A stretch of DNA of 33,872 nucleotides from Hyphochytrium catenoides (GCA_900088475.1 FLMG01002176.1:1-33872); one strand, 5' to 3'. Counted from the stretch's first letter, positions 22,389 to 33,634 are shown. Notes: a model not told the origin generated them from the sequence alone. A program made the numbers and translations.

Positions 22389-24130
22389 CGTTGTCGAACT
22401 TGCTGACAGGCAGCAGATGCCCAACAACCTTTAGATCCGTCGCTGTCAGCAGGCAGGGGATGAGTAGCGCTCAACCTGCTTGCCAGGATGCTGATCTGAT
22501 TGTCCCATGACGATAGCCCTTGTCGCCGGGCTGTGCTGGCTATCTTTCCTGTCACTGGACGGCAGCGCTGACCTCTGAAGCCGCTCGGATATGTCTCGTC
22601 CTGGGTGACAGGAGCCCAAATGCGTTCCTTCTTAAGCCCTGCGACCCTTCCCTGCCTTCCTGTTGGCAGGCGCAGCCGCAGGGGCAGCCGGGGACGGTTA
22701 CTGTCCCACTGGACGCAGGGCAGACCCCTAAAAGATCCTGACGTAGGCGCGGGAGCGGGCGCGGGCTGAAGAATCAGGAGACAGTGGTGGAGCCTGACGG
22801 GCCAAGCCATACTTTATATTAGGCCTAAGATTAGTTAGGCTTAACAAGCAATAGTGAAGGAGAAACGGAACACCTGTTATAGGGGGCAGGACTTGTAGAC
22901 CAAATGATAAGCATCTTTCCTTGTGCAAGGTGTCCCACACGGAAAGGTTCTTTGAGTGCAATGTAACGGACGGGCAGAGTTCTGTCGACAGTCCGGCGTG
23001 TCAGCTCTGGTCAGAGGCGCTGCGCTGCGACTTTTGGATGGACGCACCACCGTCCGTCAAAGGCAGCAAGCGACCGGGCTTAGGTCCATGACGAGAGACA
23101 TGAAGACAGAGTAAGGATCCCACTCTATTTAAACGTGCAGGGGCAGTGTGGAGGAAGTCGATGGCTTTCCATCAACTTGCCAAGGCAGTGCGGGCGAGGC
23201 AACGTTAAGAAAGGGCCAACGCACCAGCAGATTCGAAGGAAGGAGAAGGAGGAAGTACTCTAGCTAAAGGCACAAGGTAAAAGCCGGTCATGGGACAGGC
23301 AAGCCGATCAATATCTTTGAGACAGACGCTCAGAGCTTTAGACGAGCGTCGAAAGGCCTCACGTTCAGTGCTGGTTGAGGATAGGATCTTCGAGACGCTA
23401 CCGCAGAGAAGCTGGCGACCTCTATCTGTGTCTGGAACCCATGGGTACCGCAGCAAAGCTACTACTTGTCAAGCTCTTAGGGCTGCCAATACTGGCTGCC
23501 TTGGGTCTGCGTAGTTTCTAGAACAGAGAAGTCTTAGTAGCCGCAAGGAGAAGCTTATTATTAGGGGGCCGTGCCGTCCGCTGAGCGAGCTCTGCCCCAA
23601 GGATAAGATAGAGAAGAGAGGGAGAGAGAGAGAGGCAGACATCAGCTTCGCTTCAGGTCGATTTAGCAGAGTAATGCAGAGCCATAACGCTTCTTAGAAA
23701 GATTTGTTTATAAAGAAAAAAGGCACTGCTATTGCTATGAGGCCCGTCCATTGATGTCAAGGTATAGACTTTGCCTCCTCTTCTGAGATTACCTTGCGGA
23801 GCGTGTGATGTGAGGCTTCTCCTCACCTCAGATACCCCATATGACCAAAGAGATTCGGAAAGACGAGGGTAGAGGATAGTGTAGGACGCCGCCCCGCCTT
23901 GCAAGGGCCCGAGTCCGTGGCTGTCACGATTCTCGTCTTGCGCAACCGCTCCTAGCCCGTTACTCTTTGTCATGAGGAAGGACAAGAGGAACAGCAGGCC
24001 CACAGACGCAAGAGGGACCGCTGGGCCACACAGACTCGTGCTGCTACTAGAGCGATGAGAGCTACAGCGCCAGCCAAACTATCCCAGAGTAGAAGTTGCT
24101 TTGTTTACCGCGTCTCAGGATAATAGACAC
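22389..24130. other. Unassigned spacer upstream of the ABCA gene
   Basis: These 1.7 kb separate the ABCA start codon from the stop of the next minus-strand gene. The part at 22640-22800 is GC-rich and may be the ABCA promoter or 5' UTR. Two minus-strand frames look mildly protein-like: 23967-23830, whose translation includes YTILYPRLSESLWSYG before a GTGAGG donor, and about 23456-23270, with DIDRLACPMTG. I could not join them in one phase, and no family is recognised. A small fast-evolving gene is possible but unproven. Confidence 0.4.
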
Positions 24131-26964
24131 TTAGGTCCATTCCCCTTGAACTGGGTCCGCTATCCATGTTTCAGGCCTTATGAGGATGGGCTCCAGCTCC
24201 GCTACCCTTTCAAAATAACGCGAGAGGTAGTCGTATTCTTCCGCTAGGGCCTGTTTCTCATTCGATAAGAAGGATGGCATCATGAAGACGCTTCTGTTGG
24301 CCTTCTCTCTCCTTCTATCTGGCACCTTAAGAGATCCTGATGGTCCAATCTTGGTCACTGTCCCGTGCATCTTCTCTAGGCTCCAGGAGGCCCTTCTCTG
24401 CCGCTGTGGTAGCGGCGGGGCCCATTCTTTCTCGTTCCTTAGCCCTTTCTGTGCCTGGCCGTCCTCGACAGGCTCCTGTCCTTTCCTTCTGAATCCGAAG
24501 CGGAATCCACTTTGCAAGTCTTCACTTCTGGACTTCGGCTCTCGGTCACTCTGTTCATCTTCCTCGTCTATTGATTCTCCTTCTTCAAGGTCTTCCTTAG
24601 CAACATCGCGAGAGGTTCTACTAGTCCTTGGTCTCGTTCTTAACGTCTTCTCTCGGGCACTTAGGTCACGGTTCTCGGTCATTCTGTTGTCGTTAGCAGC
24701 CCTCGCCCCTGTCCTCTGCGGTTCTGACTCTCTTACATCTGCTGCTATACGGTCCGGCGCTTTGTGATTGTCTGTCTGTTCAGTTTCCTCAACCACCATC
24801 TCCTGCAACAGGCAACTTTCATCCTGAGTCTCATCGCTTACGGCCTGGGTCTGAGGTGCCTGAGACTGCATTGTCAGGCCATACGTAGGCGATGGTGGTG
24901 CCTGGCTCTCCTCTTTCCCTGTCCAGTAGGACTGCGAGTCATCTTCTCTCTGGTGATCTGTATTTTCCTCTCTTCTCCGCTTCCTAGTACCTTGAGAAAG
25001 GCTGGGCTCCTCTTGTTGGCTATCAGTTTCATTCTCGCTACTTTGCTCATACTTTAGGTCTAGGGGCGGGTGACCCTCCGCCTCGTCTTCTCCCTCATAT
25101 CTCTCTTCGCCTTCCTTTGCCTCTTCTTCTCGTTCGTCAGACTGGTGACTGCTTGTCTGACTGGTGTCCTGACTGTCCGGGGGAAGCTGGGATTTGAATG
25201 GGGAGAGGTGGTTGACTATCCAGCCCAGACCGCCAACTATTTTCCCGATAGCCGAAGTCTGCTGCTCTTCGCTCTCTGTACGAACTCTCTTCTCTCCTGC
25301 TAACAATGAGGAAGTCAGCACAATGATAGAGGTTCTTTCTATACTTCACCATCAATGACTCTCTCCTCTCACAGTCCTTACTTCCCGCTAGTCATTCCTT
25401 GCTTAACCCCGTCAAAGATACGTCTCTACGGCCCATTTTTTTTTTACTCTCCTTCTCTCTCTTTCTCACTGGACTTACGTGATCGGGCGTCGGTATCCTG
25501 AACTCCCTCAGACCTTGCGCCCGGAGATTGCGGCCCTGCCCCTCTTCCTGTCTCATCCATGGCCTTCACCCCCTTCTCAGGGCTTTCAGCATTCTGATCT
25601 GACGGCTCCTTTGCCCATCTCACTTTACCGGCAGAGGGCAGATTCACAACTTGGTCTGTTCCTTCCTTAGCTCTCTCTTCGTCGTTCCCGTCATTCGCCT
25701 CGCTCTCGTCCTCGTCTTCTTCAACCAAGCGCGCCTCAAATTGCGTGAAGGTCTGGGTAGCCTCAAACTCATACTCTTCTTGGCTATTATCCATCGCTGT
25801 ATCCCCCACCTCAACCTCTCTCTCCCGTTCTGGCTCCTCTCTCCGATCTCCTTCTACGGACAATGGCTCCGAAGCAGTGGCGGATGGAGCTGAATGTCGC
25901 TGCGGCCTTGGTTCCGGCCTTCCTTCCTTTCCTGCATCCTCCAGTGTGAGTGGGTTCTGTTTGTTGAATTGGAAAGCATGCTCCACTGTTTCCTCTCCGC
26001 CTTCGCATGTCACTTTCTGCCTGCTGAAGAGGTTTGCCTCTATCACTGCCAGAGGAAGTCTAGCTAGGACTTGTCTGACGTCGGGATCTCTATCTATCTC
26101 TACTGGGTTGCCAGATACGATCCAGTTCTGCATCAGATAAAAGTGCTTTAACTCGGACACCTGCAGAGGCCATGCGACGGACATGAGAGTGTGAGGACAG
26201 AATGAGATCAGAAAGAGCCATAGACTGCCCAAGACACAGTATATGCCATGGCAAAAGACGTGGAGAGCGTAGCTACAGGTGCATGTGAGAGGAAAGCCGC
26301 TGTGCCTGTAGACCGACGTCTATCTTAAGAGAGGACTATCGATCACTTCCTAAGGTGCTCCGCTTAACTCTTTTCGCTCCTATGCCTCCCACATAATTGC
26401 AACTTAGCTCTCTCCAGTGCTTCGTCTCAACCCAGGAGACGGCCCAATGTCTTATAGAGAGCATAGCAAACTTACGGAGAGACAGAGGCGACTCGACGTA
26501 TCCAGGTCCCCACAGCGGGCGGGTGTAGAGATATGGAACTTTCTGAGGAACACAACGCCATCTTTCAGGGCTGCCAATTTCTCTCCAGGCTGGAGGCAGG
26601 AAGCTCTACACGTAGGTTTAAGGTAGGCGAAGATGAAGTGGAACGTGTCTGTTAGGAGAATGCGAGATCTCTTCTCGTCAACCTCCACCACCTTGGCTGA
26701 GACCCCAGCAGAGCGAGACTGAGGGCACAGGTCCTGCCATTTGCGCTATGGAACAAGCGTTAGCAAGGGAGTAGAGAAGGATTAAGCACCGCGATCAAGG
26801 AGGACGAAACGCTACATGAAATAGAGTCGAACGGCAGAGTTCAGAGAATGGAAGAGTGGGGGCATTTTGTAAGCAAGACCACCTACCTCTTCCTCAGGTG
26901 TGAAGCTCCCTATGCACATCATCACCTTGGGCTTCAGCCATGCTTGCCTCAGGGTGGAACTCAT
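24131..26964 (-). CDS. Putative OB-fold protein with acidic tail, TPP1/ACD-like candidate
   Basis: Four exons close in phase: 26964-26887, 26745-26476, 26160-25479 and 25296-24131 (TAA), about 731 aa. Residues 1-180 look like one OB fold: helix LRQAWLKPKVMMCIGS, strands AKVVEVDEKRSRILLTDTFH and FIFAYLKP, then GVVFLRKFHIS, RLCLSVSELKHFYL and DPDVRQVLARL. That order resembles the TPP1/Tpz1/Est3 telomere-protein OB domain: an N-terminal L-R-x-W helix, a TDxxHx(I/V) strand pair, an LL-L-hydrophobic strand, and a last strand followed by a DxDVxxxL helix. The remaining 550 residues are Glu/Ser/Gln-rich and probably disordered, except for a hydrophobic patch near IGKIVGGLGWIVNHLSPF and a C-terminal segment (EEYDYLSRYFERVAELEP) that could bind partners. 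The exon 4 acceptor is TTAGCAG, so a one-codon NAGNAG variant is possible. The gene itself is well supported; the family is inference, and another OB protein (POT1-, RPA- or RMI-like) is possible. Confidence 0.65.
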
Positions 26965-27659
26965 TGGACAGGTAAGAGAAAGGAACCAGCAGGCCCTGCA
27001 CACGTCCGATATCTTATCGACCTTCTGACGGTCCTTGCTATCCTAGCTTGCTGTCTCGTGACACTATAGCCTACTGGGCAAGGTATGGCGCCCTACCTTT
27101 CACATCCCCCCAAGGCCTGTTCCCTCTGTGCTTCTAGCACCGAGCACCGAACCCTTGTCTTCTGCTTCCTCGCCCTTTCCATGGCCCAACCGTCATCAGA
27201 GGTGGAGGCCGGCGGCGATGGCGGGAGCGAGGGAAAGCTGGACTGTGAAGAACAAACCTTCTATTCAGAATAAGGCACAATTTAACTTACATCAGGCCTA
27301 TACAATCCCCCTACACGCTCAAAAGAGAGTATAGACTGAGTATTATGCTCACTAGAACTACACCGCCCACCCAACCGTGTGGATTAGGAACATACTCAAC
27401 TCGGTTCCCGCCAAATTATGAACTGAAAGGAGAGACGCGGCCGTGGCAGCAGCAGGCGGCGGCGGCGGATGTTGAGGCTTCCAAGAGCTGCAGAAGAGCT
27501 ACTGAGCATCTCTCCCGACAGCTGCAGACTGATTCTAGAGCTAGAGATTTTGATTGGAGTCCGAGTGACCGGGGACGAGTGCTCTTTCTCCGTCGATTGC
27601 TCTGACGGGAGGCCTTGGAGAGGTGGAAGTCTTAGGGCAGCGTGCTCGCCAGCGTAAAG
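26965..27659. promoter_or_regulatory. Bidirectional promoter region, OB-fold gene / POLA2
   Basis: These 695 bp lie between two divergent start codons. Open frames here (27085-27273, 27469-27657) are short and carry no motif. The stretch nearest POLA2 is CG-rich with GGC repeats, like a 5' UTR or CpG-type promoter. A perfect E2F-type site lies at 27405-27415. Spacing and orientation suggest that both genes start within this region. Confidence 0.5.
27405..27415 (+). promoter_or_regulatory. E2F/DP consensus site
   Basis: TTCCCGCCAAA matches the E2F consensus TTSSCGCSAAA in all positions. It lies 245 bp upstream of the POLA2 start codon and about 440 bp from the divergent start codon. E2F/DP factors drive S-phase genes, including Pol alpha subunits, in animals and plants. 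Whether this organism uses E2F is inferred, not shown. Confidence 0.55.
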
Positions 27660-29586
27660 ATGACTTCGATTGTCTCTGCCGAGGATATCGTTGAGGCGTT
27701 CCAGGAAGTCACAAGTAAAGCAGTCGATGAAGGCGTTGCGACGCTAGGTAATGGTGATCGTTTGCTGGGTTAACCTTCGTCTTCCTTTTCTCGACCTTCT
27801 GTCCCTTTCTCCTGATGCGTACCCTACAAGGGCTCGTCTCCTCTTTCGCTTCCAAGCGGTACCAGCCGTTGACTTAACGAGCATTGTCTGTCCTCCAGGT
27901 GCAGAGATATGTATTGAGCTTGGCATCTCAGCTGGAAAGCTGGCATTAGAGTGGGACGCCTACGCAATGAACTCTGGCAACCCTGCGGGCCTTGCCCGGG
28001 AGCCTGATCTCAAGTCCTTAAACGTACTGAAAAAGCGGATACAGCAGAGCCAGTCTGGAAGTAAACCCACTCGCTCTATAAGGAACCCTGTCATACAAAG
28101 GCCGACACCTCGAAAGACTCCTGGTGCTATAACGGTTAGCACATACGCCCCTTACCTGTCTCCTCCTCTAGATGCTTTCGCCACCTCCCTCACTTTCCCT
28201 TAGCCTTAGATCTGCCTGCAACCTCCTCCTTTGCCTACATGTGCTAACGTTTGCATCTGGCCCTTTCCTATTCCGGCCGTATTCTTGACCTGATCGCTTG
28301 GTATCACGATAGCAGGCTTCCCCAGGACTCTCCGGAGTGAAGAGGGAGTCCATCTTCTACAGCCCTAGCATGGAGACGCCCACGAAGTATCAGAAGAGAG
28401 AGCCCATGTTCTCACCAAGGTTCTCCCCTTGCTCTCCCTCCCAGCTTATCTATTCTCCTTTTCACAGCGTATCTCCACCACCGTAAGCACTTCTACTCGG
28501 GCTCTCCGAATGTCTTTTTTACCTCTCAACAGCTAAGTCTCGTGAGTACCCTGGTCACGGCCGAGTCTCATGCTCTGCCTGCTTTCTCTCTCTGTCTTCC
28601 CTCTTGCAGCACTCTTCCATCTCCTCCAGCTCCAGGGATGTACAGCCAGCGTAAGAATGCCGGTCAAGTGGTTGAGTCAATGAACCTGGAGAAGAAAAGA
28701 ATGCGCAACCCTTCCTCCTCCCGACTCAAGGTCCAGGTTACCGCGTCCCCGTTCAACGTACCTGCAGACTATCGATATATGTATACGCCCATTCTAGAGA
28801 AAGGAAGAGTGCTCGAGAGAATATTGCAGGAGGGGACGGAGGTACTGCTGGACCGCTACAAAGTAGGTGAAGAGTCATCAGAGGGCGGAGAAATCCTTCC
28901 TCCGCTCTCCCGCCTAGGAGAGGTCTCTCAGGAGCCCATCATGGTGGCAGGAAGAATATGTTGCGACGCTGCTGAAGGCAAGTTAAACCGTAATTCTGTG
29001 GTGCTCGAGGGCAGCCGAAGAGAGAGCGGGAGCCTTCGAGTCCCTCTCGATCTCTCCGCTGTCGAGACTTTCTCCTTGTTCCCGGGTCAGATAGTCCTTG
29101 TTCAAGGAGTCAACAGTGATGGAAGGAAGATCTCAGTGCAGAAGATATTAACGGCAAGATTGGTGTTGCTCTTTCAAGGATTGCTCATTGTTTGCTTGCC
29201 TTGTGACGCTTGTTGTTGCCATTGTCTTGAACCTATCTCTTGACCCGCTTGGCCATCGTTCTCCACTGCTCTACTTTCCTATCCTTCACCTTTTCTCTAA
29301 GTTCGGGGAGTGAGTCTATAGTCTAGCTAACTCCTACGTGGTTGCTCTCTGGTCCAGGATTATGCAGCACCACCATTGAACACACCACCTACCGACGTAC
29401 AGTCCTTCTACCACTTGCCAGAGAAGGGAGGACAAGGGGGCGGAGACGGGTTTCTCTCCATCTTCGCGGCCTCTGGCCCCTTCTGCACTTCAGATAACCT
29501 TGACTACCAGCCTATGAACGACCTTCTAAGAGCAGTGACGGGCGAGAATCCAGACCTCCTCGTCTTGGTAGCTCACACTCTCCTTT

Positions 29587-29623
<37 letters not shown>

Positions 29624-31566
29624 GTGACTCTTACGTAACTGTGCTCACTTCACTGCTTTCGTTCCTTACCTCTCTCCATCTATTAGCATGGACGTAGTGC
29701 TTATTTTATGATCCCCGCCAGCCCGTGGCCATTTTCCAGCTTCCCAACTTCTTCGTCTCTGTTTATCAGCTGTAATTTTCACAATGTCCTCCCCTGAGCG
29801 GCTGCTGCTCCTTCTCTTTCTCTCAACCTCCCTCTCTGTCCCTGTCTGTCTGTCTCTCTTTACTTTGCAGGCGGGGCCTTTTGTAGATATAAAGCACCCA
29901 AAAGTCGCCGAGGGAGAGGTAGTCCACACGTCCTCATCAGGAGAGAAGGAGTGCTTATCCTATCAGCAACTTTTCCATGACTTAGGTATTGCCAAAACCT
30001 TTTTGTTATATGGTGCCTTGTGATATAGGCCCCTCATTCCTCTGCGAGAGCACCCTCATATCTCTGGCTTCGCTCTCTTTGGGGCACGTTGATAGCGCTC
30101 TATGTATTCTCTCTCACATCCTGGGTCTAAGACACCTCTTTCGCCAGTAACGCACATCGTGTCGAAGCTGGAGGAGAGCTCCTCTTGCACAACCCGCGTT
30201 GTGCTGGTTCCATCTGCCCGGGATGCCCAACACGACTTTGTATATCCGCAGCCTCCCTTCGCTATTGACCCTGCCCTCCTGAAGAGCGAAGTAAGTCTAG
30301 TGTTAGAACACTCAGGGGTAGAGAGAGAGCCAGACGCAGGTTGGAGAGATGCGGAGGCCTGAGCGGGGACTGAGGACAAGCAAAGGGAAAAGTGAAGGAA
30401 AGGCACTGTCCGTGATAACCACTTTTGAGACTTTATATCACCCTAACAACGCTCGTGCGGCATAATCTCCGTTCTCCCCCACCATTAGCGCATCATTCCC
30501 GTTTCCAACCCAGCCACCGTGAAAATCAATGAAGTCTCTTTCGCGGTTTCCACGCAAGATATTCTTTTTCACCTCGGAGCACAAGAAGTTGAAAGGTGAA
30601 GGATTGTACATCGCTTCTGTCCATGCCGTGGCATGCTCTCATTACTGTCAACCTATGGCGGTGGAGTTAAAGACACTAAAGGCTCCGTGTAGGGGCAAAC
30701 ACGCAGCAAAAGGTCGACTGATGAGGCTCGCAGAGCACCTGCTCCAACAGCGAAGGTACGGTTCTTTGCTAGCCCTATGAGGCATTCTGCCGTCTCCACC
30801 CTCTCTTCCCCTGTCGCTTACTGGTTCCATAGCTTTAGCTTGGCTCTGCGAGCAGTGCTTGCTTGTTTTGTCGCCCTTCCATCATGTCATGCTAACCTAT
30901 CTTCTCTCTGCCCTGTCTATCTGCTGCTATGTTGAACATCCTGCTTTCGGAGCAGCTTCTATCCTCTCTTTCCTCCGTCGCTCGATGACTGCAATCTTGA
31001 CCTGCGATACTATGATAATCTGCGCTTCCGGAAGACCCCGGACATTCTTATGTTGACATCCCGGCTAAATCACTTCGTTGGGGTAAGAGACCAGTCGAAA
31101 GAAGCTAGTTTCGTTGCCCATATTTCATGCGCTTTGTCCCTGGTTCATTTCACTGATGAGTACGAGGATTAATCGATCACTTTTGTTGCCACGCGTTCTC
31201 TTTCTGCTCACCTAACACCACCTTCAATGCTAGTTCTTTACCTCGTATCTGACCTATGTTCCCTCTTCCGCCGTTGTTAGCCTATAGGGCAGACCCTATG
31301 TTTGAATCCAGGTCAGCTGGCCAAAGGAGCCAATGGAGGAACCTTTGCTCGGCTAACAATCTGTCCGCCGCAGTTGGAGGCAGATGCCGCAGGTAAGAGA
31401 GGTTATTAGGAAGTGGGACGAGAAAGCAGCCGATATCCTATTTCTCTGAGGAAATGCTGAGCAAGACGTTGCCCTTCATTCTTTTTCTCTTCCTTCCGTT
31501 TTCCGACCAGACACCGTGCACCATAACCTGGCGGATCGGACGTGCGTCGAGATCTTACGCATCTAG
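27660..31566 (+). CDS. POLA2: DNA polymerase alpha subunit B
   Basis: Non-catalytic B subunit of DNA polymerase alpha-primase, which starts Okazaki fragments and fills in telomere C-strands. Twelve exons: 27660-27747, 27899-28134, 28316-28419, 28610-29153, 29358-29567, 29871-29985, 30148-30290, 30489-30595, 30693-30755, 30956-31082, 31293-31392, 31511-31566 (TAG); about 630 aa against 598 in human. Residues 1-110 fit the N-terminal helical domain that binds partners. A Ser/Pro linker with GMYSQRKNAGQVV follows, then the OB fold (MVAGRICCDAAEGKLNRNSV, LFPGQIVLVQGVNSDGRK) and the inactive phosphoesterase domain (GPFVDIKHP, VLVPSARDAQHDFVYPQPPF, ILFHLGAQEVER, FYPLFPPS, LNPGQLAKGANGGTFARL). The end, CVEILRI, sits on a 56-nt exon that I placed by phase and homology. 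The intron after 29153 would be GC-AG; a GT donor at 29163 would add three codons. Confidence 0.95.
29592..29620 (+). repeat. (CT)n microsatellite in POLA2 intron 5
   Basis: About 14 CT units on the sense strand inside intron 29568-29870, close after the donor. It is one of several pyrimidine microsatellites in introns of this window. Confidence 0.9.
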
Positions 31567-32062
31567 CGTTATCAGCCAGAAGGAGCCTTAGTGTGAAAGG
31601 ACAGCGGAGTATGGGAAGGGATGGGGACACAAAGTGAAAAGGATACGGAAAGCGAAAGGTATTGTCTGCTTCGTAGAAGACAATCAGAGCCATATCTGTG
31701 ATCTTCAGACATAAGTCGCCGTGAGTGCGGTCCCTCCGGGTATCTATATATATATATATTGTCAACCTCTTGCTTGCTAGCAAGTTATACTGACCCTTCA
31801 AAGCCCTTTACGTGAAACGCTAACGCGGCCTTTGACTGTTGACTGATGAAGTCGCCTATCATCCTGCAACCAAGCACCAATAGCTCTCTCTCTCTGTGTC
31901 GGTCTGTCTGTACGTATGTCGGAACACTGTTTGATGAGTCAGGAACGACTTGAAGCGGGGCGTTCACTGTTAATATACACTGTATGAAATAAGGAAGGGG
32001 GCTGTAGGAGTCTGGGAACAGAGAGGATTAGAAGGAGAACAGACGGAATAGAGAGGCGGAAG
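31567..32062. other. Convergent 3' intergenic region
   Basis: These 496 bp separate the stops of POLA2 (+) and the AK6 gene (-). The stretch contains a (TA)7 run at 31745-31759 and no supportable gene. A minus-strand open frame at 31406-31801 overlaps the last POLA2 exon and is best read as a shadow. Confidence 0.55.
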
Positions 32063-33276
32063 CTAGGCATTGTTCTGCATCCAGTGCTGGTACCATAGCA
32101 CTACTCTTTCCAAGTTACTCTCTGCGTCCTCCGGGGTGTCGTTCTTTAGCGGGATAACAATTTCTGGTGCGTAGCTCTCTTTGGCTTCTTCCAGCACCAC
32201 CTGCATGATCTCGCACTCTACATTCTCCTGCAGCTTCTTCGGTGCATAACCTCTGAGAGTAGGACGCAGGCGATGAGCGCGCCATCGAAGAGAGTAAAGC
32301 CATCGAAGAGAGTAGAGCCAAGAAGAGGCAGGGTCAGAAAGCTCGAAGCTTGGCAATTGGAAACGAGGCGGAACAGGGGACGCAAGAGCGAGAAACTGAA
32401 GAGTAAGCAAGCCAGTGAGCAAGGGCGACGAGTAAGCGAAGAGAAGAACAAAAAGAAAGGGAAGAGAGAGGAAGAGAGAGAGACAGAGCGCAAGAGTTAT
32501 CATTGCAGAGGAAGACGCGACCCATTCAGCGTTTCTCTTTACCTCTTTTCTAGTCTATCATAGAGGACTGTGTTATTGGTCTGCAGCACGAGGACAAGGT
32601 CGAACCACCGCTCAGGGAAGAAATCGCAAGAGTGAAGATCCACAATCGCGCCGCCCTCTGACATGATATCCTCTAGATAATCTACCACCTGAGTGACAGG
32701 AGAGAAGACAGATTCATAGCGTTATCCAGAGTCAGGAAGAGGAAAGTACGTAGGGAAGAGCAGGGAAGATGCAACAAAGTGAGAGGAGGAAGATGGAAAG
32801 CGGAAGAGAGCGAGTAAGTGGTCCTTCGCAGAGAAAAGGAGAGTTTGAAGAGAGGAGGAGAGGAAAGAAGAAGAGAGAACCTCCCCGCAGAGAGGGGACT
32901 AGGCGATGGAAGAGATGTCTTTTGTATGGGAGGAGGAGAGAGAGAGAGAGTTCTAAGAGTTAGAAGAGGAAGACTGTGCCCAGAAGTGATGAACAGCGAG
33001 GACGATGGGAAGTGTACCTTATCTTCGTTAAGAAGATAGCTGTCAAACTGCTCGTCCCGTCCATCGTGGAGCTCGTGCTCCTTTACCTTCAAGGGGACGA
33101 AGAGTGAGCTTGATATTCAGGTTGCACCATCAGCTCAGAGAGATAGAGGAGACCAGATCCAAAGGAGCAAGGAGGGCTATCAACGGGCAAAAGAGGGAGA
33201 GTGTCACGCTTCATAGGAGTATACCAGTGTGCCCACGTTTAGATGCTTCAGCCCCAGTCGCTCCTATAAAAAGAAG

Positions 33277-33309
<33 letters not shown>

Positions 33310-33634
33310 GATAATAACAGAGAGAAAGACAGACACAGAGTGAGCGTGAGAGAGAGAGAGAGAGAGAGATGAGAGAGAGAAGAGAGCACTCGGTGAGAAT
33401 GGACAGATCAGGCCACTCCTTGGCACAGCAAGTGACAGGCAGAGCCGATGCCACGGATTGGAGTGGAGGGAAGTAGATAAAGAGTACGAGCAGCCAGTAG
33501 ACAAAGCAAGGACACCATGAGCAACAGAAAAGACTAGCGTTATCTGAATTGCTTACCGCCACCATGCTGGAGAAGGTAGTCTTGCCTGTGCCAGGCGTCC
33601 CTGTGATCAGCACATTCGGCTTGGATCTCTTCAT
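32063..33634 (-). CDS. AK6: Adenylate kinase isoenzyme 6 (Fap7/hCINAP type)
   Basis: Small nuclear adenylate kinase/ATPase that assists late 18S rRNA maturation (Rps14 partner in yeast). Five exons: 33634-33557, 33263-33225, 33086-33018, 32688-32543, 32252-32063 (TAG), giving 173 aa against 172 in human. The P-loop is GTPGTGKTT (residues 12-20). Then come LNVGTL, the acidic segment [17 protein letters not shown], the family signature [13 protein letters not shown] in the lid region, and [19 protein letters not shown] near the C-terminus. All are conserved features that separate AK6 from other adenylate kinases. Introns 1-2 and 2-3 split the nucleotide-binding core soon after the P-loop. The ATG is eight codons before the first strand, as expected. 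No key residue is missing. Confidence 0.95.
32281..32320. repeat. 18-bp tandem repeat in AK6 intron 4
   Basis: The unit GCCATCGAAGAGAGTAAA at 32281-32298 is followed by a copy with one A-to-G change at 32299-32316 and four bases of a third. It lies inside intron 32253-32542, just upstream of the last AK6 acceptor, so it does not affect the protein. Confidence 0.85.
33270..33390 (-). repeat. GA/CT-rich simple repeats in AK6 intron 1
   Basis: The plus strand reads GA and GACA repeats with little interruption. On the sense strand this is a long pyrimidine tract leading to the acceptor at 33264-33265. A similar GA-rich run ends the window at 33845-33872. Confidence 0.8.

Noticed and set aside
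22385-22810. 141-codon minus-strand frame overlapping the ABCA start
   Set aside because: Pro/Arg/Ala-rich from GC-rich DNA, no motif, and it overlaps the well-supported ABCA start in another frame. It is probably a shadow of the promoter or 5' UTR.
24282-25303. Plus-strand frames opposite the acidic tail of the OB-fold gene
   Set aside because: Cys/Leu/Ser-rich complements of Glu/Ser codons; these are shadows of the spliced minus-strand gene.
31406-31801. 131-codon minus-strand frame
   Set aside because: It overlaps the last POLA2 exon on the opposite strand and has no family feature.
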